The notes under the pieces: generated by a model
The model's input: the letters and a program-made list of their open reading frames with translations, nothing else
What the model was told of the DNA's origin: nothing
Databases searched by the model: none
NCBI GenBank assembly: GCA_000320545.1
Contig: ADNK01000404.1
Coordinates: 30,001 to 55,578 of the forward strand
Direction: 5' to 3'
DNA length: 25,578 nucleotides
Source: Bigelowiella natans CCMP2755
Lineage: Eukaryota; Cercozoa; Chlorarachniophyceae
Shown: piece after piece, positions 1 to 9,471 of the stretch
Position numbering within the stretch: the first letter of the stretch is position 1
Layout: each line of letters starts with the position of its first letter
Position numbers and translations under genes: made by a program

Positions 1-1384
1 GGAAGCGGGACCTTTATCTGTCCGCTTCTTCTTGGTTCTATAATTACGTCTTTCGACATGAGACTTCAGGCGCTCGGGTTCTGAGCCTCGTTCCAAGTTA
101 TCGTTTGGATGAATATTCGGTTGCATTGCAACAGCATACGCTTGTTGCTGTTGTTGTTGTTGTTGCCGAATGCCATGTGGAGGAACTGGATAATGACTGA
201 ACTGCGCAGGATGATGAAAACTATGGTTGTTGCCAGGGAGATTATAGGGGTATGACGGTTGCAACGGTGGTGTCGCCGGGCTCATAGAAGGATTAATAGC
301 AGGATGATTCATCATAGGTTCATACGAAGAAGATGCAGAACTCGAGATTGGAACAGAACCTAAATGTCCGCGAGTTCCAGCGGCAGCTGGATGGTATCTG
401 TCATCCAGATCATCTGCAAAGTGCACACTATTGCGCTGCTGACCAGGTCGAATTGCGCCATGGGATTGCTGGTATCCCCGAAATTCAGGATTAACTCCTG
501 TGAAATCACTATTCGCTCTCTGCACGAAGTATTCTTTGCTGGAGCTCCCGGAATAGTATGTGTTGCCATGAGTGCTAATTTTCTTTTGGTCTAATTTAGA
601 TTTGTTCTTGCCATCCGTGTCAAGGTCAACACCCTGCCATGTATCTTGTGGGTTCGATTTCTCCTTTTTCTGCGGCAGGAAATCTTGAAAGTCAACCTCT
701 GAGCCCAAGAGCATTTCATCCAAAGCGTCTGCAGTGGGTTTCGATGTGTTCCAATTTTTTGGGTTGTTTTCCCGATTACATTGATCGTCTAAGCCCGCCT
801 CTGTGTTGGCCTTGTTTTCTGTGTTGAGTTTCCCCCTTTGCGCAGAACTATTAGAAGATTGCTTGTAGACGTTTCCCTCGGTAATTTCTGCATTATTTCT
901 ATTTATTTCTCCACTTTCACTACGGGCGCTAAGTTGTTCAGCCTCCTGAACGTATCCATAGGGGTCTAGGTCTGTTTCCTTTGTGCCACTAAAGAATATA
1001 TTTATTCAGTTTAGAATATTTCAAAAGCTAGATTTTTCTTCAAATTTACCGAGTCTCATTGTTGGGTCGTGGTCTTTCCGCGGAAGGCCTAGAATGGCGT
1101 CCTTGAGAATTGACTGCGCGTCGCCCTCTGCCAAGCCTGGAACGGATTACAAGATCGAATGAAGATAATATATTCACGCCGGTATTTGTGAATAAGTTCT
1201 TACCCGATATCTTTTTCGATTTCTGAAACTTTCCCCGTTCTTCCCACCACTTTAAATCTGTTTTGGAACTGAATCCGTTATAAATTAGGGTTCAATCAGA
1301 TGCCATTTCAGCCAATGACTTCATGTCTACCGCCGTTCTCCTACCGCGTTTCTCCTTTTCAAAAGGGTTGCATATTAGCTTCAT
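1..1384 (-). CDS. unrecognised Gln/Asn/Ser-rich protein, 3' end beyond window
   Basis: I do not recognise this protein. The preferred exon model on the minus strand is 1384-1345, 1257-1204, 1136-1050 and 971-1 (about 384 residues, continuing past the left edge). The start ATG (1384-1382) has an in-frame TAA two codons upstream. This model gives a short N-terminal region with MKLICNPFEKEKR, then DLKWWEERGKFQ, then a helix-like stretch (LAEGDAQSILKDAILGLPRK) and DLDPYGYVQEAE. After that comes a long hydrophilic region rich in N, Q, S, P and H, with a run of eight Gln near 136-160, and a basic segment (RRNYRTKKKRTDK) at the edge that could be a nuclear signal. A second model using nearer acceptors (exons 1384-1331, 1268-1204, 1136-1050, 988-1) is also fully open, but it reads exons 2 and 3 as low-complexity basic sequence. 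The large exon is read in the same frame in both. The gene is divergent from the PAS gene. Confidence 0.6.
136..160 (-). repeat. CAA/CAG run coding for polyglutamine
   Basis: TTG/CTG triplets on the plus strand read as CAA/CAG on the coding strand. They give eight consecutive Gln inside the Gln/Asn/Ser-rich protein of the first gene. Confidence 0.85.
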
Positions 1385-1766
1385 TATGGATTACTCTTGC
1401 TCTGAAGTCTGAACTCATTGAAAATGCGTATTGAATCTTGTTCAAAAATCCATTGCTTCCTCTGTCGAGTCGATGCTTGGAAAACCCTGCAAATTGGACT
1501 GACTGTATATTGCTATTGTATAGTTTATTGTTAGTAGAAATTCCAAACCTTGATGCAACTTGTGTTGTCCGAGCTTTTAATGTCACGAACTGGACAAATT
1601 TATTTCCTTGAAGCCTGCTGTTAATTCCCTTCGCCTGTTCATCAATGAGTACATTGTGATACTTCGATTAGATGTGGTTCTTTCATTGAGTCCCTAGACG
1701 TGTTGACACAGGCAGCTTTCGGCGAGAAATCAGATCAAAATATTCGACAGGGGAGAGAGACACATG

Positions 1767-1835
<69 letters not shown>

Positions 1836-2526
1836 ACACATACCCAAAAGAATGTCTGCCCTGGCCTGTAGTGGGACAGCAGTTAGATAAGCGACGTTCG
1901 TTGTGTAACGGTGAATACACGAAATCATAATTTCATCTGTTTGTTGCATGGGGATCCGGCTTTGTCGCAGGGGGGTTCACTACATAATAAATGCGACATG
2001 AAGAAGTTGTTGTCGTACCGTAGAAGTATCAGCCACAAAGATGGAGGATTTTGGGAACACATCTTCGTTGGAGTTTTTGCAGACATGAGAGAAACAGCGA
2101 TTTCGCCGAGTCGCGCAGATCTTATCCGCGACTATTTTCGCTTGGGAGAACTTCTCTCGAGGAGATTTTGCACAGTGCACAGTGGCTTTAATCTAAAATT
2201 CAGATAGTTGCCGTACATCCAAATGACTGAGAGGCAGCATGATCGACCTTGATTTAGTTCGTTTTTTGATAATTGTTGAGTCTCTCACGAATATTTTGCC
2301 CTCATTAGCAAGAGCTTTGGCCACTTGTGTAAATCTCAACGGGTTGTTGCCTCGACACAGATGAGGTAGAATGGAGGAAGACGGGTCCAAGCAAAACTAG
2401 TAAGGTACAGCCCTCTTCTTGCGCTGTGCACAAGTCCTCGTTCTGATCGAAAACAATATGATGTGTATTTGTGAACTAGAAGAGATAAATTTGGGGTCGC
2501 TCTGAAAGGAAACACAACGAGAAAGA
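1385..2526. other. 1.1 kb divergent intergenic region
   Basis: This lies between the start codons of the leftmost gene (minus) and the PAS gene (plus), so it should hold both promoters. Apart from the CA/GA microsatellite I see no gene. The open frames of 60-98 codons here have no family resemblance, and some are made of the microsatellite itself. No TATA box or other core element can be called with confidence. Confidence 0.6.
1766..1831. repeat. compound (CA)n(GA)n microsatellite
   Basis: About 14 CA units run directly into about 19 GA units, with no interruption, inside the divergent gap. Confidence 0.97.
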
Positions 2527-4669
2527 ATGATCAGCGGCGGTATGAGGTCCGGGAAACCGGAGATGATCAGCGGTGGGGCGAAGGCAAACAAACGGGTTCA
2601 GGAATTCGGGGACGTGCGCATCAAAGATCTATGGCAGTGGGACCGTGAGAGCTCAAGTTCTAGTCCTGATCAGGACGAAAAGTCGTCGATAAAGTCAGTG
2701 AAGTCTACAAAATCGGTTAAGCGGGAATTCCGAGTCAGCCAGCAGGGAGCGAGAAACGCTAAAACTTACCCTGATACGTCCTGTCACGACATGAACAAAA
2801 TAATCAAGCAGAAGGGAAAGGGAAAGTTAGTCATGGAAATAGACGAAAAGGGAGCCAAACTGAGCCAAGAACGTAAGGAGAATCCGCTACCGCCAAAACC
2901 GAACTGCTTCTCTCACTCACAATGGGAGTCTTTGAAGGAGGAGATGGCAGCAGATCTACGTTATGGAGAGTGGGCTTATCACTGTCACAGCAAGATGATG
3001 TGGTGGTCCACAAGCTTACATAGGATCTTCAACGTCAAGAAGAAAAGTAACAAGGAAGGACTTAAACTCTCTGACTACGCCAAGCTAATACATGAGGATG
3101 ACCGAGATCTCCTACAATTTTTATTTGACAGAGCTGTACATGAAGGGGTAAATGTGTGAGCTAGGAGAGCTATTATAAGCGATTTCCATACAAATTATCA
3201 CGTATAAAAAATATACAGGTGGCTTTCACGGTGACTCATCGTTGCTCGGTCCCAACCGGAAAAGATGGGGCCAAGAAGACTTTGTGGTACTGCAGCTGTT
3301 TTATGATGTTCCCGAGTTGTTCGTCCCCAATTATTGGATTAATTTTGGATAATAATATTTTTCCGCCGTCTTGCGATTGGGTCAAAATCCTTCATTCGGT
3401 TGGTTTCCATGCTGTAACATTTTCGGTGCATCGTTTCTCCGTTTCGCAAACAAAAAGACTTGTACACTTATGCAGATTTTACTTTGCTCATTGTACGATT
3501 GTAGGTGCCATTGTATATGCAAAGTACGTTACAGCAGCAGCAACCGCCGTCGAAATAATATGACTTCTATGAAGAGTGACAGAACATCAGCAGCAGCAGC
3601 ATTGCCGTCATTGCCCCAAATTGCTTCAGGGAGTAGCAATATTACCGATTGCCAGCAGCATAGTGCTAGAAACGATGATCGGAATAATGGCTACCACCAA
3701 AAGAAGAGGAGCAGTAGGAGTGTGGAGGAGGGGGATAGCAGCAGCAGCTGTCCTAGTGCCGGAAATAGTCACTCGCGTCTTAAGATAGACTCCCTGAAGA
3801 GAGGCTGCGCATTCACCATTCCCATTATAAAGCAGGTGTTGTCATTATAACTTACCTAAGTTAAGCAAGAGACAGAAGATAGACCAATAAGCAAGGGTGT
3901 AAATCAAAATGAACTTTGCGTGCATCGTTTAAACCTTTTGAGTGAATGGAATTGCATATCAAATTATTTAATTAATCGCAGCAAAAATCGTAATATTTGT
4001 TTCTCGTAATTGTTTTTATGATCTCAATTCTATTGACTAGAATCGAGGAAAAACAAGTCCTGGCAGCTTTTCGGATGACTCCCCTCTATTAGATGCTGAA
4101 AGTAAATAGATACTTTTATAACCATATATACGTCTTGTCTGAGTAGGGACGAATCTCCCGGAATGCAGAAACTATAAATGCGCTTATGTACACGTTCAAT
4201 GACCTTCACCATGTATCAAATTGTGTTCACAACCCACTTCCACTAGCAGCAACCATAAATAGTCATTGTTTAATTTTCCTCAGGTAAAGAAAATCGGTAC
4301 CTTGTCGGCCTGCTACAAGATGTAACATCGGCCATCAACGATTCAGACGTAAACAACATATATCCCTTGTTTTCCAGTCGTTTTTCCAATTGTATGTCTC
4401 CTGCATGAAAAGTAACCCAGAATAGGAAATACAACGTCTACCAAATACATCCTAATCATCACGCAAATCCATCCCAATGAAATTATCTTTGCTATGGCAA
4501 AGAGGCAGGCCATATGTTTTTCCTTATCCCATAATCCCTCGTTTTTGTTCTGCAGGCAACGGAAAATTTGAAGTCATACATTAACAACCAAGAGGTACGA
4601 TTGAAAGCCCGGCAGCCCCTTGTCGCTGATGAAATCGAGAATGCGAACCCTGTATGTCAATTGTCTTGA
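2527..4669 (+). CDS. single-PAS-domain protein with a low-complexity loop inside the PAS fold
   Basis: Six exons join in phase: 2527-3147, 3219-3286, 3505-3835, 4041-4101, 4284-4348 and 4556-4669, giving 419 residues. An in-frame TGA lies eight codons upstream of the start ATG. Residues 1-135 are Ser/Lys-rich and look disordered. The PAS_3-like fold begins near residue 147 with GEWAYHCHSKMMWWSTSLHR and IFNV, continues with LIHEDDRDLLQFLFDRAVHEG, then FTVTHRCSVP, TLWCHCICKVRY, and ends with the hallmark NRYLVGLLQDVT. Between the last two strands lies an insert of about 110-120 residues rich in Ser, Asn and Ala. No LOV cysteine motif, histidine kinase, GGDEF or other output domain is present. 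Such domains sense ligands or mediate protein contacts; ligand and partner are unknown. The first codons contain a short direct repeat (2527-2541 and 2563-2577, both reading MISGG). The final tail of about 38 residues is hydrophilic. Confidence 0.82.
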
Positions 4670-5278
4670 GAGAACAGCTATTTTACCATCATTGATGGCA
4701 CGCAGTGTGCGTAAATTAACAACAGTTCTTTTGTCACTTCCGTACACTCTACAGCAATATTTGCGATTGTTGTGGAGTTCGCATGCATGTGGGGTTGAGT
4801 ATATGAGACTTCAATGATGAGTTGCATGATCGAATAGGGATAATCCGAATCATTGGCCACATGTAAATGAGCGCAGCGTTCCGCCATTACGGCCACACGC
4901 ACACGTACATGGCTACGATGCGCGCGTGCGCGATGTTGCGACGTCGTAGCAACGTGCAGTGGCAACGACACGCTGTGTGACACGTGCACGGTGCGCGCAC
5001 CGTGGTTAGCGCACTAGCGTAGCAGCAGGCTAGCACGTGCCACGCACACAGTGCACACAGCAAAAATGTCGCACACATCGTCGGGTAAACTAAAGGCTGC
5101 ATGCAGCTGGCGAGCTACACGATGCTACGACTGCAATGATGCATGAAATGCAAGAAGGCTAGGCTGGGGCAACATCCAGCGGCGAATTTTGAAGTTGGGC
5201 ATGCATGCTAGCATGCCATTTCTGTACATCATCCATACAAGTTAGCAAAAGAAGACAAAGAATTCTACTCTTAAAATT
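4670..5278. other. convergent intergenic region
   Basis: This separates the stop codons of the PAS gene (plus) and the plastid-targeted gene (minus). It holds no supported gene. Positions 4900-5060 are rich in short CG- and CA-containing near-palindromes (for example GCGCGCGTGCGCG and GGTGCGCGCACC). Positions 5199-5217 contain a nested GCATGC/GCTAGC palindrome resembling one near 16511. Open frames on the minus strand here are Cys/His/Ala-rich and unlike any known protein. Confidence 0.55.
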
Positions 5279-6634
5279 CTAATAATCTTCAAGATCATCT
5301 ATTGCAACATTTTCATTTTTGTCATAAAATTCTTGGGCTCTTCTGGCTTCTTCAATGGGATCAGGCTCTCGTAATCGTATTGCTTCCACCGATTCTCTCC
5401 AGCTTCGAACAAGGCCACTTTCTTCATGTACTTCCTGAAGAGGTTGTGGTGCATCCATTCCAGCTTTGACCTGATCATAGTTTTGATTTTTAGTAATCAT
5501 CTGCGACACTAGGGGAAGATGAAATAAGCATACTTGCTCCTCCAATGCATTCGACAAGACCTCTTGTAGAGGTAGGTCCTTGTTCAGAACATTTGCAGCC
5601 ACTAAAACAACAAAAGGTACTTCGTGCTCCCAGCTGTGGTCCATTAGTTCCAATATCTTTATCTTCAACAAACAAACAAATCAGAGGATAAAGGATGATG
5701 CTTTATTATTGTGTTACCTGCGAAGCCCATGGTATTCCCCCAAATATGATCGCCCGTTCAGTCCAGTTGCTCCTCAACAGTTCAGGACTTTCAAATTGGA
5801 AAACATTAGAAAGTGAATACCCTGTGGAACTAAAGAATATGACCTCATCTGAGCGACATACTGGAGGTCGGGCTCCTCAACCTCTAGCGCTGCCTCCAGC
5901 GACCCTTCGAGCACATATGCATGTTTGAGATTGGAATTGGTAAGGTAAAGTCGACGGGGTACCTTCTAGCATTGGATCGGATACCGGGACGACTTTCAAT
6001 TTTCTGTTAATCTATGGCGGTGAGCAAGTTAGGGATCCATGATTGTTGTCTTTCGGCGTTTTATTGACGGGCGCATACCTCATGTGTAAGATAGCGGATC
6101 TTAATGATTTCATCGAGTGAAAATCCTGCCAAGAGAACGGCATCTGGACCATATGCAACACTATCCTCTGGATTTCCCGAGGCATGAAACTTTGAATCAG
6201 GGTCTAAGCAAAATTCGATCTTATGTATCTCTTGGAAGACAAAATATACGCAGCAGGCAGTCATCTGAAACCAGTGCTTACCAAGAGTCTGGCTATTCAA
6301 ATCTTGTCCAAAGTTAAATCCAAACGGGTCCACATCAGGTCCGGATGAGCGTACATAGTCGCTGAATTCATCCCCAATGAACTGGTCCGCTTCGGTTTCC
6401 TCCTAATACAATCGCATCTAAGTCGCTGATGCTCGCAAGTAGCACTTAACGTACCTTTCTTGCTTGCAGCAGGCCCCGAAATCCTGAGGGAAAGCGGGGA
6501 TATAGCCGACGACCGAAAGCAGAAGCATGGTTATTGGATGCAGGTTGAGATGGCCGGAGCTGGGTGAAGGATAGCGGGATCCAGGATGAAGAGATGAGGA
6601 CGATGACCCAAGCAAGGGGTTGAGCAGCTGCCAT
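5279..6634 (-). CDS. unrecognised, probably plastid-targeted protein
   Basis: Minus-strand exons are 6634-6455, 6402-6282, 6230-6079, 6011-5963, 5904-5862, 5829-5718 and 5662-5279, giving 346 residues. Exon 1 codes for a 60-residue leader: a hydrophobic core (residues 8-23, with WVIVLISSSWIP), then a Ser/Asn/Arg-rich, acid-free stretch containing ASAFGRR. This is the signal-plus-transit layout of proteins imported into complex plastids. The mature part has repeated hydrophobic strands (GPDAVLLAGFSLDEI, KLKVVPVSDPMLEGSL, ERAIIFGGIP, VPFVVLVAANVL) and an acidic C-terminus ending EDY. I cannot assign a family; the pattern of strands and the VVPVSDPMLEGSLEAAL stretch only suggest a conserved plastid protein of unknown function. 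The 5862/5829 junction needs a 32-nt intron or a one-base frameshift. The gene is divergent from the MnmE gene. Confidence 0.68.
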
Positions 6635-7066
6635 TCTCCTCAGATCCAGGTGCCTTTCCCTACCCGCCTGTAGTTGGTCGGCGACGGTCCACTTTTCCTG
6701 TTGATTCGATGATGATTCAACTGTTCCGGCGGCAGGGTTGGGGTGGGGTATCGTTCCACCACCCGAAGGAATCTATCTGCATTCCTGCACCTGTCTTCTT
6801 CGTGTGCAAGAAACTTCCTAGAAAAACTACAAACAACGATGAAAACACTGCCAATATTTGCAACAACAGGTCGGAGAAGAAAATGGGAAGCAAATCGTCT
6901 TGAAAACATCTGATTATTTTTTATCAGCTGTCGGACCGAGGAACCATCGAACAAACTCGAACAGCAGCCCCCAGAAGGAGCAGGGCTCGTGGGGGGAGCT
7001 TTGATCCCACCGCCTATGTACTTACCATTCGTGCTTACGCCTGCTGGGATACACCTCTAGAATCCA
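6635..7066. promoter_or_regulatory. head-to-head promoter region of the plastid-targeted and MnmE genes
   Basis: These 432 nt lie between two start codons on opposite strands. The gap must contain both 5' UTRs and transcription starts unless an unseen upstream exon exists. I see no convincing core promoter motif. A 104-codon minus-strand open frame covers most of it, but it has no family resemblance. Confidence 0.5.
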
Positions 7067-8077
7067 ATGATGCGAAGAGCATCGGCAACGTTCATGGCGT
7101 CCATGGCGTCATGGCGGAAGACGGTTGTGCACAGGACGCTTAAGATGCACCGCCGCTCGGCTATAGTATGTGGCCATCGCGCTCGAAACTATGGCCTCTT
7201 CGCCTCTGCGAACTCAATGTAATATTGTGTTCACAGCATTTTTTTTCCCCCCACCCCCCCCCCCGCCTCCTCTTAAAAAAAAAATGGCAAACATTTCCGT
7301 TATGAAAGGTATTCGCCTCAAATCGACATCAACGACGAAACAATATTCCAGGTGCAATGACGACTGTCGTGCATTTCGAACATGTCCTTTGAGATTTCGA
7401 AGCACCTTTCCCCATAATCACAGCTCTGATATTTTTCTTTGAGATTAAAATGCGAGGTAAAGAAACCAGATGGCACTCTCAGAAACTCCTCATCAGAATA
7501 ATGTATTATTGTGGTTCGGTTTGTAGGTGTCGACGGGGCAGGGAAGGTCCGCAGTGGCCATCATAAGGATATCGGGTACGTACGACGCACAGACACTAAA
7601 AGCAGACTTCTCACCGACGAAAACTCGAAAAAAGAGCTGCAGTTCATCGAAAATGTTTTTTAAAAAAATAGGGGCCAGGGCAGTAGAGGCTTACCTCCGA
7701 ATCACAAACAAGGAGAAGACTCCAAAACCACGATTTGCAAGGACATGTACTCTCTTCGATTCCGAGGTTAAGTTGTTCGCTGATGGCAAATTTATCATGG
7801 CCTGATTTGGTTTTTTTTAACAAAATGCTTTTTCATTCTAGGGTACCATGATAGACGCTAACGTGCTATCTTTGTTTTTCTGTGGGCCGAAAAGCTATAC
7901 CGGAGAAGATGTCATTGAGGTGCGCATGATGATGATGATGATGATGATGATGGCGAAGAAAGAAAGGGGGGACAACATTTGACAACGATGCAGCGCATGT
8001 CACTCATGTGAAATATAAAGATGCATACACTGATACACTCATGTCATGTACGTTTCAACGCGCTGGATTGGTGTGTG

Positions 8078-8116
<39 letters not shown>

Positions 8117-8125
8117 AATAAAACA

Positions 8126-8177
<52 letters not shown>

Positions 8178-9322
8178 TGATTGAAAGATTTGATTTATTC
8201 AACAGTTGCACGTGCATGGCAATCCTTTGGTGGTCCGAGGAGTAATGCAAGCCCTCTCAAGAATGGAGGGTCTCCGAACTGCGCAACCTGGTACTATGTA
8301 CATATGTTTGTATGCATACATGTATCTACGTGCACGTGTGCGAAGCCTCTCGCATCTGTAGGCGGAGATGAATAGATGGGCGTTGTCGTCTGTTTACTCG
8401 CTCTCAACTTCGTCTCCGATCATACGTGATTGGTGATATATGAGGCAAGCTATGATGATTTTACAGGAGAATTCACCCGGAGGGCGTTTGAGAATGCGAA
8501 AATGGATCTGATGCAAGTAGTCCGTGCTAAAGTTGATGTTGTTGTAGGAATATTGTTACCACATCTCCATCGTACTTTCCTCCTCCTCCTCCTCCTCCTC
8601 CTCCTTCCTTCTACCACTGCACTGAGGCCTTATCTTCCACTTATCCAACAAAGATAGAGGGTCTTAGTGATTTGCTGACGTCGGAAACGGAGGCACAGCG
8701 CTCGCAGTCTTTGCTCCAACTGAAAGGTCGCTTTGGCCTGAGATATGATGAGTGGCGAGAAAGGTACTAGCACAGCCATAACGTTGCTTTCCGCCATTAC
8801 CCGAACTTTAATTTGTTGTCCTCGTCCCTCGGGTGTGCTTGAATGCAAAACGAGATACGCACACGAACAAACCCATGAGCGACACACACACACACACACA
8901 CATTCGTACACATACACAAACACATACAGATACGCATACACCCCCCCCCCCGCGCCGCGCTATGTATGTGATCATGCAATAGATCTAGCCATCGTGCTAT
9001 CTCACGGGGAGTGCAAGATGCTGTTTTTCTCTAAAATGTTATAATGTAGGGTTCTGCGCGGCCTGGCATATCTCGAGGCCACTATCGATTTTGCGGAGGA
9101 TGAGGTCGCCACATCATGAGTGAATGGCAATTGCGCGCAATGTCGATGACAATCGTGATGATGATGACGACGGTGGTGGTGGTGGTGTTGTGGAAATACG
9201 ACGTGTCCAGGCTGACGTTGCGGAAGAGGAAATAATAGCGAAAATTAGGCCTGAGTTGATGGAAGTAGAAGATCAAATTGGAAAGGCATTAAGCGACACG
9301 AGGAGGTGACTCAATTGATAGC

Positions 9323-9353
<31 letters not shown>

Positions 9354-9427
9354 TAGTGGTAGTTTGAAGAAAATGTGTGCTACGTAGAGTATTTGTGTGG
9401 GGTGGGTGGGTGGGATATATATATATA

Positions 9428-9471
<44 letters not shown>

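Noticed and set aside
1683-1949. Open frames on both strands across the CA/GA microsatellite
   Set aside because: The reading frames are made of the dinucleotide repeat (Ser-Leu, Cys-Val, Arg-Glu or Thr-His runs). They are not real proteins.
1911-2207. 98-codon plus-strand open frame in the first divergent gap
   Set aside because: It has no family resemblance, no spliced partner that I could find, and a rival frame on the other strand.
3513-3560. Donor-like GTATAT/GTACGT sites inside exon 3 of the PAS gene
   Set aside because: GTATAT at 3513 would give the right phase for exon 5 but leave an 8-nt exon; GTACGT gives the wrong phase. The 61-nt exon at 4041-4101 solves the phase with ordinary exon sizes.
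4678-5102. Cys/His/Ala-rich minus-strand open frames
   Set aside because: They fall in a palindrome-rich intergenic stretch and resemble no protein. Two overlapping frames are equally open, as expected from base composition.
7170-7442. 90-codon open frame with a proline run
   Set aside because: It lies inside the first MnmE intron, which is fixed by the presequence exon and the [14 protein letters not shown] exon. The proline run is a C homopolymer.
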